A DNA stretch of 54,007 nucleotides from JBDTOX01 sp039933015. GTDB taxonomy: Bacteria; Pseudomonadota; Gammaproteobacteria; Burkholderiales; Methylophilaceae. The position numbers and the translations under genes were made by a program. Shown piece after piece: positions 34,007 to 43,195 of this stretch. The stretch spans positions 1-54,007 of the forward strand of contig JBDTOX010000185.1 in NCBI GenBank assembly GCA_039933015.1, read 5' to 3'. The notes beneath the pieces are model-generated. The model ran no database searches and was not told the DNA's origin. It worked only from the letters and a program-made list of their open reading frames with translations. How positions within the stretch are numbered: the first letter of the stretch is position 1; each line of letters opens with the position of its first letter.

Positions 34007-34189
34007 TTAAAACAGGATAATGCGCCCCATGGAAATAACGACCGCCGCTACAAATAACAACACTACAGTGAACTTGATTATTTGCCAGGAAAAACGCAGA
34101 TACCTTTTATCGCCTGACAACAGGAACACAGCAAAAGAGACAACGACCGAGATCAGACCCAGAATTAGCAGTAAGCGGAGTACAAGCAT
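34007..34189 (-). CDS. Small two-helix membrane protein downstream of lpxC (60 aa)
   Basis: Sixty residues with a hydrophobic helix at about 4-24, a short polar loop (SGDKRYLRFSWQ) and a second helix at about 39-57. It begins 18 bases after the lpxC stop on the same strand, so it is probably cotranscribed. I believe short proteins of this pattern occur in the same place in other Betaproteobacteria, but I cannot name a family. Function unknown. Confidence 0.6.
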   Translation of the reverse strand: MLVLRLLLILGLISVVVSFAVFLLSGDKRYLRFSWQIIKFTVVLLFVAAVVISMGRIILF

Positions 34190-34207
34190 GGCCTGTATTC
34201 CCTGCTG

Positions 34208-35137
34208 CTAGGTGTATTGGAGTACGGGCGGAAACGCTATAGGGCTCTGGAAGCCGCCAGGCGCCTCTTCGACACGCTCGAAAGTGGCGAATTCCCAGGC
34301 CTCGGCATCGGCAAGCAAGGCCCGCAACAACTGGTTATTGAGTGCATGGCCTGATTTATACGCAGTAAACGCGCCTATCAGCGGATGGCCGAGTATATAG
34401 AGGTCGCCAATCGCATCCAGTACCTTGTGCTTGGCGAACTCATCATCGTAACGCAGGCCATCGTTATTGAGGATGCGGTATTCATCCAGCACGATGGCAT
34501 TGTCCAGGCTACCACCCCGGGCAAGGCCCATAGAGCGCAGCGCTTCGACTTCATGCATGAAGCCAAAGGTGCGTGCACGGCTGACTTCCTTGATATAGGA
34601 GTTATCGGCGAAATCAATCTTTACGTTCTGGCCGGTATGCTCGACCGCCGGGTGCGCAAAATCAATGGTGAAATCAATCTTGAAGCCGAAATAAGGGTCA
34701 AAACGCACCCATCTGTCACCTTCGCGCACTTCCACGGTTTTTTTGATGCGGATGAATTTCTTTAAAGCGGGCTGCTCGACGATACCAGCTGATTGCAGCA
34801 GGAATACGAAAGGCCCGGAACTGCCGTCCATGATAGGTACTTCGGCAGCACTCAGATCCACATAGGCATTATCGATACCCAGCCCGGCAAAAGCCGACAT
34901 CAAGTGCTCGACTGTCGCGACGCGCATACCGTTGTGTTCGAGGGCGGAACACAAGCGAGTATCGCAGACATAGTGAGGCTGCGCCTTGATTTCCGCAGGT
35001 GCGGGCAGATCGACCCGGCGGAAAACAATGCCAGTATCGGGCGCAGCTGGACGCAAGGTAATAACTACCTTGTCGCCTGTGTGCAACCCAACGCCCGTGG
35101 CGCTAATAACAGTTTTGAGTGTTCTTTGTTTGAGCAC
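34208..35137 (-). CDS. lpxC: UDP-3-O-acyl-N-acetylglucosamine deacetylase
   Basis: 309-residue zinc enzyme that catalyses the committed step of lipid A synthesis. Landmarks are LKTVISATGVGLHTG, the zinc ligand His78 in TVEHLMSAF, PIMDGSSGPF, ARTFGFMHEVE, and the second zinc site KHKVLDAIGDLYILGHP. The C-terminus is complete. The start codon is GTG-like ATG read as M in the frame at 35137. It lies downstream of ftsZ, as at the end of many proteobacterial dcw clusters, and has its own extended -10 promoter in the gap. Confidence 0.96.
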   Translation of the reverse strand: MLKQRTLKTVISATGVGLHTGDKVVITLRPAAPDTGIVFRRVDLPAPAEIKAQPHYVCDTRLCSALEHNGMRVATVEHLMSAFAGLGIDNAYVDLSAAEVPIMDGSSGPFVFLLQSAGIVEQPALKKFIRIKKTVEVREGDRWVRFDPYFGFKIDFTIDFAHPAVEHTGQNVKIDFADNSYIKEVSRARTFGFMHEVEALRSMGLARGGSLDNAIVLDEYRILNNDGLRYDDEFAKHKVLDAIGDLYILGHPLIGAFTAYKSGHALNNQLLRALLADAEAWEFATFERVEEAPGGFQSPIAFPPVLQYT

Positions 35138-35189
35138 TGTTATCTTCTCTTTAAAAACTTCTCACTATTTGATGACAATCTCTTTACAA

Positions 35190-35198
35190 ATCATAGCA
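35190..35198 (-). promoter_or_regulatory. Extended -10 promoter element for lpxC
   Basis: On the minus strand TGCTATGAT lies about 53 bases upstream of the lpxC start: a TATGAT -10 box with the TGn extension one base before it. No good -35 box lies at the right distance, which is usual for extended -10 promoters. Confidence 0.45.
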
Positions 35199-35230
35199 CA
35201 TTTACGGCTTTTGCCTCTAGCGCGCGGCCA

Positions 35231-35250
35231 CAACAGGCCCATGCCTGTTG
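35231..35250 (-). other. Perfect hairpin between ftsZ and lpxC
   Basis: CAACAGGC (35231-35238) pairs perfectly with GCCTGTTG (35243-35250) around a 4-base loop, 37 bases after the ftsZ stop. There is no following T tract. It may mark the 3' end or a processing point of the dcw transcript. Confidence 0.45.
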
Positions 35251-35287
35251 CATTGCTACAACTAATACAAACTAAATCCGGGCTGAA

Positions 35288-36454
35288 TCAGTCAGCTTGC
35301 TTGCGCAAGAATGCCGGAATATCGTATTCCTCAACGCCGGACATTTTCATGGCTTCCACAGTTGCACGGCGGCCATTGGAGCTGAATACCGCAGGCGCAT
35401 CATCTTCCACCGAACCGCCAATATACATAGGCTGATTGGTAGTGCCATCACGCACCTGTGTCATCACGCGCAATTCCGGCTTTTGCTGGCGGCGGCCTGC
35501 TACACCGTTCAAACCAGTAGCCACCATGGTGACACGCAAGCCATCTCCGATAGATTCATCGAATACGTTACCGATAATGACCGTCGCATCATCGGCAGTA
35601 AAGGCCTTGATGGTGTTCATCACGTCGTAGTATTCCTTCATCTTGAAAGAACTGCTTGCTGTGATGTTCACTAAAACGCCACGGGCGTTGGCCAGGTTGA
35701 CATCTTCCAGCAGCGGGCTTGCTACCGCCTGTTCCGCAGCCATGCGCGCGCGGTCCGGGCCTGCAGCCATGGCCGAGCCCATCATCGCCATGCCCATTTC
35801 GGACATGACGGTGCGTACGTCAGCGAAGTCGACGTTGACCAGGCCTGGGCAATTGATGATTTCAGCGATGCCCGCTACCGCGTTGTGCAATACATCATTG
35901 GCCGCCTTGAAAGCATCCAGGAAGGGCACATCCTCACCTAACACCTGCATGAGCTTTTCATTAGGGATGATGATCAGAGAGTCTACATGTTTGGAAAGCT
36001 CTTCTATGCCCTCTTGTGCGACCTTGGTACGCTTGCCTTCGAACGCAAAAGGCTTGGTCACCACGGCCACGGTCAGAATACCCATTTCCTTGGCGACTTC
36101 AGCGATAACAGGCGCCGCACCCGTGCCGGTGCCGCCGCCCATGCCAGCGGTGATGAAGAGCATATCCGCGCCGTCGATGATCTCGGCGATACGGTCACGG
36201 TCTTCCAGCGCGGCTTCGCGCCCGATTTCCGGACGGGCGCCAGCGCCCAGGCCTTTGGTGATATCGGTACCGATTTGCAGCACCAGCTTGGCCTGGCTCT
36301 TTTTCAGCGCCTGCATGTCGGTATTGGCGCAAATGAATTCCACGCCACTGACTTCTTTCTCAATCATGTGAGCCACTGCATTACCACCGCAGCCGCCTAC
36401 ACCGATCACTTTAATCACGGCCTCTTGTGATTCCCTATCCATAATCTCAAACAT
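35288..36454 (-). CDS. ftsZ: Cell division protein FtsZ
   Basis: 388-residue tubulin-like GTPase that forms the division ring. The N-terminus IKVIGVGGCGGNAVAHMI, the GTP motif GMGGGTGTGAAPVIAEVAK (broken by no gaps), and the T7-loop region NCPGLVNVDFADVRTVM are intact. A variable linker leads to the conserved C-terminal peptide EEYDIPAFLRKQAD, which binds FtsA, ZipA and SlmA. A strong AAAGGAGG ribosome site is 8 bases before the ATG, consistent with high expression. It lies 59 bases after ftsA. Confidence 0.98.
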   Translation of the reverse strand: MFEIMDRESQEAVIKVIGVGGCGGNAVAHMIEKEVSGVEFICANTDMQALKKSQAKLVLQIGTDITKGLGAGARPEIGREAALEDRDRIAEIIDGADMLFITAGMGGGTGTGAAPVIAEVAKEMGILTVAVVTKPFAFEGKRTKVAQEGIEELSKHVDSLIIIPNEKLMQVLGEDVPFLDAFKAANDVLHNAVAGIAEIINCPGLVNVDFADVRTVMSEMGMAMMGSAMAAGPDRARMAAEQAVASPLLEDVNLANARGVLVNITASSSFKMKEYYDVMNTIKAFTADDATVIIGNVFDESIGDGLRVTMVATGLNGVAGRRQQKPELRVMTQVRDGTTNQPMYIGGSVEDDAPAVFSSNGRRATVEAMKMSGVEEYDIPAFLRKQAD

Positions 36455-36513
36455 TTTGTTGCCTCCTTTTAACGACCAGATCTGCCCATATCAAAAATTA
36501 CTTGCCCAAACTG

Positions 36514-37752
36514 CTAAAAATTCCCCTGAAACCAGCTTTTCATCTTGTCGAATACCCGCTCGAACGAATTCGATTCCATTTGCCCTTGCATATGCCGTTC
36601 CACCTGCTGCTTGCCCATGAGCACCAGGCCAACGCCTGTGGCATAGCGCGGATTACCCACCACCTCGGACAGGCCGCCGACATAACGCGGCATACCCAGC
36701 CTGACCGGCATGTGGAAAATTTCTTCGCCCAGTTCCACCATGCCACGCATCATGGATGAGCCGCCGGTGATGACGATGCCAGAAGCAATCATTTCCTCCA
36801 TGCCGCTGCGGCGCAGCTCGCCCAATACAAACTCATACAGCTCCACCACGCGCGGCTCTATGACTTCGGCCAGAGTCTGCACTGAAAGCTGACGCGGTTC
36901 GCGGCCATCGACACCAGGCACCTCCACCACTTCACGCGGCTCTGCCAGCTGACGCAGCGCGCAGCCATGCTTGATCTTTATTTCCTCAGCGGACTGGGTG
37001 GGCGTGCGGAATGCGACCGCCACATCATTGGTAATCTGGTCGCCTGCAATTGGCACCACGGCGGTGTGGCGAATTGCGCCCTGCTTGAAAACTGCGATAT
37101 CCGTCGTGCCGCCACCGATATCCACCAGGCACACCCCCAGTTCTTTTTCATCTTCTGTCAGCACGGCCATGCTTGATGCCAGCGGCTGCAGAATCAGATC
37201 GCTCACTTCCAGGCCGCAACGCTTGATGCATTTGACGATATTCTGTGCGGCAGCGACGGCACCCGTCACAATGTGCACTTTAACTTCCAGCTTCATGCCG
37301 CTCATGCCATGCGGCTCACGCACATCTTCCTGGCCGTCGATAATGAATTCCTGTGTGAGGATATGCAGGATCTGCTGGTCAGACGGCAGGGCAACCGCGC
37401 GTGCAGTTTCAATGACGCGGTCGACATCGGTCTGCGTGACCTCGGCATCCTTGATTTTCACCATGCCGTGCGAATTCAGGCTTTTGATATGGCTACCGGC
37501 AATCCCGGTAAACACGTTGCTGATCTTGCAGTCGGCCATCAGCTCGGCCTCTTCCAGCGCGCGCTGTATGGCCTGGACCGTCGAATCTATATTGATTACC
37601 ACGCCCTTCCTCATGCCGCGCGCAGTGCTCTGCCCGAGCCCGATCACTTTTAGCCCGCCCTCCGGCTGCAGCTCTGCCACTATGGCCACAATCTTCGAGG
37701 TGCCGATATCCAGGCCGACGATGAGATTTTTATCTTCCCTAATTCTGTTCAT
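36514..37752 (-). CDS. ftsA: Cell division protein FtsA
   Basis: 412-residue actin-like ATPase that tethers FtsZ to the membrane. The phosphate-1 motif is LIVGLDIGTSKIVAIVAE near residue 15, phosphate-2 is CLVDIGGGTTDIAVF, and the C-terminal adenosine motif GIVITGGSSMMRG is present. The last residues form an amphipathic helix (FDKMKSWFQGNF), the membrane-targeting sequence. The ATG at 37752 with GGAGAG upstream is preferred to one four codons earlier. It lies 45 bases after ftsQ. Confidence 0.97.
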   Translation of the reverse strand: MNRIREDKNLIVGLDIGTSKIVAIVAELQPEGGLKVIGLGQSTARGMRKGVVINIDSTVQAIQRALEEAELMADCKISNVFTGIAGSHIKSLNSHGMVKIKDAEVTQTDVDRVIETARAVALPSDQQILHILTQEFIIDGQEDVREPHGMSGMKLEVKVHIVTGAVAAAQNIVKCIKRCGLEVSDLILQPLASSMAVLTEDEKELGVCLVDIGGGTTDIAVFKQGAIRHTAVVPIAGDQITNDVAVAFRTPTQSAEEIKIKHGCALRQLAEPREVVEVPGVDGREPRQLSVQTLAEVIEPRVVELYEFVLGELRRSGMEEMIASGIVITGGSSMMRGMVELGEEIFHMPVRLGMPRYVGGLSEVVGNPRYATGVGLVLMGKQQVERHMQGQMESNSFERVFDKMKSWFQGNF

Positions 37753-37797
37753 TAATCTCTCCACATTTTTGCTGCTTATTGCTCTGATATATCTTCA

Positions 37798-38622
37798 TCA
37801 TGCCGCACCGGTTCTAGGCGCTAAGGTTCTGGCCTCTGGAGTTTTAGTGTCTGGGGTCTTCAATATTAATGTTCTAGATCCCGGCATTTTAGGCACCCGT
37901 GTTTTTGCTAACGGTGCAGGCTTGCGCACCGCAAACCCATTGGGATAGCGCAAATCGGCATAGCTCACATTGACTCCCAGTCCGGCCAGCGTCATCGGAT
38001 AGACCCCGGCAAATTTTTGCAGCCGCGATTCCATTTGCTCCCGCCCCAATTCAATCGCCATGCCTTTATCGGTTGTGAGCTGCCAGGCGCGGCGCGGCGA
38101 TAACACCAGTCGCACGATTTTGATATCGCTAGCTGCCAATATCTGGCTGTAAGTGCCATAGTGCTGCGCCACTTCTTGCACGCCGTCGCCGGGGCCATAG
38201 AACACCGGCAAATCACTGTCGGATGCGGCATGAAACAATTCGCCATAGGTATTCACAAGTGCGATGTTGCCCCAGCGCGCCAGTTCCTTATGTTCTTCCA
38301 CGACCACTTCCAGCTTGTCCGGCCAGCGGCGGCGCACACTGACATTGCGCGCCCATGGCAACTTCTCGAAAGCATCGCGCGCTTTCACCAGATCGAGCGT
38401 GAAGAAATTACCGTGCAAATAGCGCTCCACTATAAATTTCACTTGCTCACGCGTGACGTGTGCCAATTGCCCATCCACGCGCACTTCACGCAATGGAAAA
38501 ATCGGCAGGTGCACCACCACGTACAGCGTGGCGTACAGCATCAGCACCACAGCCAGCGCATTTAGCAAGTTGGCTAGCCACATCAACAGTTGGGGCTTAT
38601 CCCACATGCGCATCTCCGCCAT
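37798..38622 (-). CDS. ftsQ: Cell division protein FtsQ with unusual Thr/Lys/Pro-rich tail
   Basis: 274-residue bitopic membrane protein of the FtsQLB complex. A cytosolic tip and one transmembrane helix (about 18-38) precede the POTRA domain (FPLREVRVDGQLAHVTREQV) and the FtsQ beta domain (LPWARNVSVRRRWPDKLEV and later VNVSYADLRYPNGFAV). After residue 234 comes a roughly 40-residue low-complexity tail rich in Thr, Lys and Pro (KTPDTKTPEARTLAPR) not usual in FtsQ. Three in-frame ATGs compete; GGAG lies 6 bases before the third (38607), so the true start may be 5 codons later than given. The gap to ddl is unusually long for this cluster (138 bases). Confidence 0.9.
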   Translation of the reverse strand: MAEMRMWDKPQLLMWLANLLNALAVVLMLYATLYVVVHLPIFPLREVRVDGQLAHVTREQVKFIVERYLHGNFFTLDLVKARDAFEKLPWARNVSVRRRWPDKLEVVVEEHKELARWGNIALVNTYGELFHAASDSDLPVFYGPGDGVQEVAQHYGTYSQILAASDIKIVRLVLSPRRAWQLTTDKGMAIELGREQMESRLQKFAGVYPMTLAGLGVNVSYADLRYPNGFAVRKPAPLAKTRVPKMPGSRTLILKTPDTKTPEARTLAPRTGAA

Positions 38623-38760
38623 GACTTACTGCGCGAGTGCTCTGTTGTGTCGCGTCCCCGTTCGCGGCTTGCCTGGCTATTTGATAGTTAGCTCCAGCCG
38701 CTGCGCTTAAGCTTTGCGCAACACGGCTTAGCCTGCAGTGAATCTGCATTTTCTCGCCGC

Positions 38761-39768
38761 TCACTGCGGGGCTCCTTGCATCTCGCTTTGCTTGCTACAG
38801 TTCTGCGCGGAGACGCTCGCCATTTCCAGTATCTGCAACACCAAGGCGTCGAAACTTATTCCTGCAGCCTTTGCTGCCATGGGCACCAGGCTGTGGTCCG
38901 TCATGCCGGGGGAAGTATTCACTTCTATAAAGTAATGTTTGCCGGCTTCATCCATGAGAAAATCCACACGCCCCCAGCCACTCCCGCCCACAACGCGAAA
39001 CGCCTGCAGCGCTTCGGCGCGAATCTGTTCTTCCAATGCTTGTGGCAGGCCACAGGGGCACAAATACTGGGTGTCGTCACGCAGGTATTTGGCGTCATAG
39101 TCGTAAAACTCATTGGCTGGCACAATGCGGATCACGGGTAAGGCGGTATCGCCCAGGATGCCCACGGTATATTCACCGCCGCCGACAAATTTTTCCGCAA
39201 TCACCAGGGGATCAGACTTGGCTGCTTTTTCATATGCAGCGCGCAGCTGGCCAGCATGCTTGACCTTGCTGATACCGATGCTGGAGCCTTCATTGGCTGG
39301 TTTGACGAACAGCGGCAAGCCGAGCTCGGCTTCAATCGCCACAAAATCTGTCGCGGCATCGATCAGCTCGAAATCCGGCGTGACTATGCCAGCTGCGCGC
39401 CACAGCAACTTGGTACGCCACTTATCCATACCCACGGCCGAGGCCATCACGCCGCTGCCGGTATAGGGAATATTCATCAACTCCAGCGCGCCCTGTATTG
39501 TGCCGTCTTCGCCATAGCGGCCATGTAGCGCAATGAATACGCAGTCAAAGTCTTCCAGCTCATGTAATGGCTTTTCCGCCGGATCAAACGCGTACGCATC
39601 CACACCGCCGCGCTGTAAGGCCGCCAGCACGGCGCGGCCGCTCTTGAGCGAGACTTCACGCTCACCTGAGCGCCCGCCGAGTAAAACCGCAACTTTTGCA
39701 CCTTGCTTGCCTACTTGCGGGCTTGGCAAATTGTCGAATACCCTTGAGGTCTTAACACTATTACTCAC
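38761..39768 (-). CDS. ddl: D-alanine-D-alanine ligase
   Basis: 335-residue ATP-grasp enzyme that makes the D-Ala-D-Ala dipeptide for peptidoglycan. Landmarks are VAVLLGGRSGEREVSLKSG, ALHGRYGEDGTIQG, LPLFVKPANEGSSIGISKV and the metal-binding FIEVNTSPGMTDHSLVP. The B type is expected in a dcw cluster. The N-terminal 24 residues before the ATP-grasp fold look like an extension. It overlaps the end of murB by 8 bases. Confidence 0.96.
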   Translation of the reverse strand: MSNSVKTSRVFDNLPSPQVGKQGAKVAVLLGGRSGEREVSLKSGRAVLAALQRGGVDAYAFDPAEKPLHELEDFDCVFIALHGRYGEDGTIQGALELMNIPYTGSGVMASAVGMDKWRTKLLWRAAGIVTPDFELIDAATDFVAIEAELGLPLFVKPANEGSSIGISKVKHAGQLRAAYEKAAKSDPLVIAEKFVGGGEYTVGILGDTALPVIRIVPANEFYDYDAKYLRDDTQYLCPCGLPQALEEQIRAEALQAFRVVGGSGWGRVDFLMDEAGKHYFIEVNTSPGMTDHSLVPMAAKAAGISFDALVLQILEMASVSAQNCSKQSEMQGAPQ

Positions 39769-40687
39769 TTAACAATTCTCCTATCACGCGTACTTCCTGC
39801 TGCAACTCCACCTGCATTTTTTGTTGCACTGTCTCGCGCATATGCGCTATCAACTGCTCAATATCCGCGGCCGTGGCATCGCCCAGATTCACAATAAAAT
39901 TGGCGTGCTTTTCCGATACCTGTGCACCACCTATCGTGTAGCCCTTGAGGCCGCAGGCTTCGATCAGGCGCGCTGCAAAATCGCTGGGCGGATTGCGAAA
40001 TGTCGAACCCGCATTGGGCTGATTGAGCGGCTGCGTCGCCAAGCGCCTGGCCAGCAGGCTCTTGATCTTCTGCTCTGATTCGCTGGCAGGGCCTTCCGGC
40101 AATTCGAACCAGGCGCCAATAAACCACTCCTGCCCTGAATCCTTGTTAGCGGCTGCGCTGCTCATTGCCATCTGCACATGCCGATAGCTCACCTCATACT
40201 CCGCCGGCTGGCGTTCATGTAATGCGCCGCGGCGGTCTATGGTTGCGACACGCGCCACCACGTCCCATGTCTCCGTGCCGTGGCAACCCGCATTCATTGC
40301 CAGTGCGCCGCCTACCGTGCCTGGAATGCCCGCCATAAACTCGGCGCCATGCCGCTGCTGGCGTGCCGCAAATCTGGCAAGCTTGGCGCAGCTCACCCCG
40401 GCATCGGCGTAAACCAGGCCCTGGTGCATGCGTAAATCCGTCAGCGCGTTATGCATAAGCACTACCGTGCCTCTGACGCCGCCATCCCTTACCAGCAAAT
40501 TTGAACCGAGGCCAATAAAATGCAGCGGTTCGCTATCAGCCAGGCTGGCTAAAAAATCTGCCAAATCTTCCAGCCCTGCCGGAATGTATAAACGATCCGC
40601 AACACCACCCACGCGCCAACTGGTGTAGCGCGCCAGCGGCTCATTGAGCAGCAATTGGCCTTGAGCAGGTGTTTGTCGCTGCGCCAT
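39761..40687 (-). CDS. murB: UDP-N-acetylenolpyruvoylglucosamine reductase
   Basis: 308-residue FAD enzyme that reduces the enolpyruvyl group to give UDP-N-acetylmuramate. FAD-site motifs are YTSWRVGGVADRL, LGSNLLVRDGG and GIPGTVGGALAMNAGCHG; the catalytic region includes GSTFRNPP and IEACGLKG. It belongs to type I with a Tyr-loop insert. ATG 40687 overlaps the murC stop by one base (TGATG); a TTG one codon earlier is not needed. Confidence 0.96.
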   Translation of the reverse strand: MAQRQTPAQGQLLLNEPLARYTSWRVGGVADRLYIPAGLEDLADFLASLADSEPLHFIGLGSNLLVRDGGVRGTVVLMHNALTDLRMHQGLVYADAGVSCAKLARFAARQQRHGAEFMAGIPGTVGGALAMNAGCHGTETWDVVARVATIDRRGALHERQPAEYEVSYRHVQMAMSSAAANKDSGQEWFIGAWFELPEGPASESEQKIKSLLARRLATQPLNQPNAGSTFRNPPSDFAARLIEACGLKGYTIGGAQVSEKHANFIVNLGDATAADIEQLIAHMRETVQQKMQVELQQEVRVIGELLSE

Positions 40688-42081
40688 CAAACTGCTTGCT
40701 CCCTGGTATGTGCCGCCACATGGCCTATGGAACCGGCGCCCATGACAATCACCACATCACCGGCCCTGGCTACATTGAGGATGGCTTCTGGCAGTTCGGT
40801 GGGCGCATCTACAAACACAGGCTCAACCTTGCCCGCCACCCTTACGGCGCGCACCAGCGCACGGCCATCGGCCGCAACAATAGGGGCCTCGCCGGCCGGA
40901 TAGACTTCCGTTAACAGCAGCGCATCCACCGAGGACAGCACCTTGACGAAATCTTCGAAACAATCGCGGGTTCGCGTATAGCGATGCGGCTGGAAGACAA
41001 GCATCAGGCGGCGGCCAGGGAAGGCGCCACGTGCAGCGGCGATGACGGCCTGCATCTCGACCGGGTGATGGCCGTAATCGTCGATTAGCGTGAATGTGCC
41101 TCCGGTTTTTGCCGGCACTTCGCCGTAGCGTTCGAAGCGGCGGCCGACACCCTTGAATTCCTTGAGAGCCTTGATAATGGCGGCATCCGGCACGTTCAGC
41201 TCACTGGCCACGGCAATCGCTGCCAGCGCATTCAGCACGTAGTGGTTGCCGGGCAGATTGAGCGTGACATCGAATTGCGTTGTAGTCCCGTTGATGCGCT
41301 GCACCGTGAAATGCATGCGACTGTCATCGGCGCGCACATTGATGGCACGCACGCGTGCGTCTTCCGAAAAACCATAGGGCATGATGGGCTTGGAAATGCT
41401 CGGTAGTATGGCGCGGATGTTGGGGTCGTCTATACACACTACCGCCATGCCATAGAATGGCAGGCGCTGCAGAAATTCGATGAATGCACCCTTGAGCTTC
41501 TCGAAATCGTGACCGTAGGTTTCCATGTGATCGGCATCGATATTGGTCACCACGGACAGCACGGGCGTCAGGTGCAGGAAGGATGCATCCGACTCATCGG
41601 CCTCGGCCACGATGAATTCGCCTGTGCCAAGCCGTGCATGACTGCCAGCCGCTTCCAGCCTGCCGCCAATAACAAAGGTGGGATCCATGCCGGCCTCAGC
41701 CAGTATGCTGGCGATCAGGCTCGTGGTCGTGGTTTTGCCGTGCGTGCCGGCAACAGCAATACCCTGGCGGAAACGCATGAGCTCGGCCAGCATCAAGGCG
41801 CGTGGTACTACCGGAATATTGTTGGTACGCGCTGCCAGCACCTCCGGATTGCTATCACTGACAGCAGCAGACACCACCACCACATCGGCCGCGCCCAGAT
41901 TCTCTGCGGCATGGCCTTGGTAAACCTTGGCACCCAGCTTGGCGAGGCGCCTGGTCGTGCCGTTATCGGCAAGATCCGAACCGCTTACGCTAAAGGCCAG
42001 GTTAAGCAACACTTCGGCAATGCCGCTCATGCCCGAGCCACCGATGCCGACAAAATGTATCCGCTTTACCTTATGTTTCAT
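40687..42081 (-). CDS. murC: UDP-N-acetylmuramate-L-alanine ligase
   Basis: 464-residue Mur ligase that adds L-alanine to UDP-MurNAc. The N-terminus is HFVGIGGSGMSGIAEVLL; the ATP loop is AVAGTHGKTTTTSLIA near residue 108; the ligase signature continues with VAEADESDASFLHL and DDYGHHPVE. The ATG at 42081 lies 7 bases after GGAG; 20 codons upstream are ignored. It is followed by murB with a one-base overlap. Confidence 0.97.
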   Translation of the reverse strand: MKHKVKRIHFVGIGGSGMSGIAEVLLNLAFSVSGSDLADNGTTRRLAKLGAKVYQGHAAENLGAADVVVVSAAVSDSNPEVLAARTNNIPVVPRALMLAELMRFRQGIAVAGTHGKTTTTSLIASILAEAGMDPTFVIGGRLEAAGSHARLGTGEFIVAEADESDASFLHLTPVLSVVTNIDADHMETYGHDFEKLKGAFIEFLQRLPFYGMAVVCIDDPNIRAILPSISKPIMPYGFSEDARVRAINVRADDSRMHFTVQRINGTTTQFDVTLNLPGNHYVLNALAAIAVASELNVPDAAIIKALKEFKGVGRRFERYGEVPAKTGGTFTLIDDYGHHPVEMQAVIAAARGAFPGRRLMLVFQPHRYTRTRDCFEDFVKVLSSVDALLLTEVYPAGEAPIVAADGRALVRAVRVAGKVEPVFVDAPTELPEAILNVARAGDVVIVMGAGSIGHVAAHTREQAV

Positions 42082-42121
42082 GGCTTGCTCCGCGCTGCTG
42101 CATGCTTTACCTCGTGATATT

Positions 42122-43195
42122 TCATCTCGCCGCTTCCGCACAAATATTGGCTACCGTAGCCGTCGCCTCGGGCTTGCCCAGCGCGCGTGCCTTTTGTGCC
42201 ATATCCAATAAATTTTCACGCGTGAGACTCACTAGCACCTTCAATAACGCCGCTACCGTCAACTCTGTCTGCGGCATCAGCACTGCTGCGCCGGCATCGG
42301 CCAGATAGCGGGCGTTGTGGGTTTGATGGTCATCTACGGCATGCGGAAATGGCACCAGCACGCTGGCCACGCCGGCTGCCGACAGCTCGGCAATGGTCAG
42401 CGCCCCGGCACGGCAAATAGCCAAGTCGCACCAGTCATACATGGCGGCCATATCCTCGATGAATGCCCTGGTATCAGCCGTCACGCCTGCCGCCTGATAA
42501 TTAGCCTGCAGCGCCTCGATATGCTTGGTCCCGGCCTGATGAATCACCTGCGGCCGCGTTTCCGCAGGCAGTTGGGCCAGCGCTGGCGGAATGACTTCGT
42601 TCAGTATTTGCGCTCCCAGGCTTCCGCCTATGACCAATAGCCGAAGCGGGCCGCTACGGCCCGGCAAGCGCTGTTGCGGCGCGGCCACTGCGGTGATGTC
42701 GACGCGCACCGGGTTACCCACCAGCTTGGCACGTGCGCCAAAAGCGCTGGGAAATGCTGCCAGCACCTGCTGCGCAAAATAACTCAGGCTGCGATTGGTA
42801 AGTCCGGCGATAGAGTTTTGCTCATGCACGATCAAGGGACGACGCAACAGCCAGGCCATTAATCCGCCGGGGAAGGCAGCAAAGCCCCCCATGCCGAGTA
42901 CGACACTGGGCTTATGGCGCCAGATAGCCGAGAAACTCTGGCTACAGGCAATCAGCAACTGCATGGGCAACAGCAGCCAGCGCAATACGCCCTTGCCGCG
43001 TACCCCGCGCATTTTAATGACCGCAACGTCGTAATTTTTATTGGCAATCAAGCGGTTTTCCATACCGCCCTCAGTGGCCAGCCAGACAATCTGCCAGCCC
43101 TGGGCCTTGAGATGGTCGGCAACGGCCATCGCCGGATAGACATGCCCGCCGGTGCCGCCAGCCATGACCATGAGGATTTTGCTGGAAGCCATCAT
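42122..43195 (-). CDS. murG: UDP-GlcNAc:lipid I N-acetylglucosaminyltransferase
   Basis: 357-residue GT-B glycosyltransferase that turns lipid I into lipid II at the inner face of the membrane. Glycine-rich loops are MVMAGGTGGHVYPAMAVA and LLVIGGSLGAQILNE; the UDP-GlcNAc site includes ICRAGALTIAELSAAG and VPFPHAVDDHQTHNA. Its ATG overlaps the stop of a 49-codon ORF (ATGA), and a GGAG ribosome site lies within that ORF. Confidence 0.97.
   Translation of the reverse strand: MMASSKILMVMAGGTGGHVYPAMAVADHLKAQGWQIVWLATEGGMENRLIANKNYDVAVIKMRGVRGKGVLRWLLLPMQLLIACSQSFSAIWRHKPSVVLGMGGFAAFPGGLMAWLLRRPLIVHEQNSIAGLTNRSLSYFAQQVLAAFPSAFGARAKLVGNPVRVDITAVAAPQQRLPGRSGPLRLLVIGGSLGAQILNEVIPPALAQLPAETRPQVIHQAGTKHIEALQANYQAAGVTADTRAFIEDMAAMYDWCDLAICRAGALTIAELSAAGVASVLVPFPHAVDDHQTHNARYLADAGAAVLMPQTELTVAALLKVLVSLTRENLLDMAQKARALGKPEATATVANICAEAAR

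Noticed and set aside
35643..36371. 242-codon ORF opposite ftsZ
   Set aside because: Ser/Ala/Pro-rich shadow of ftsZ with no ribosome site or family.
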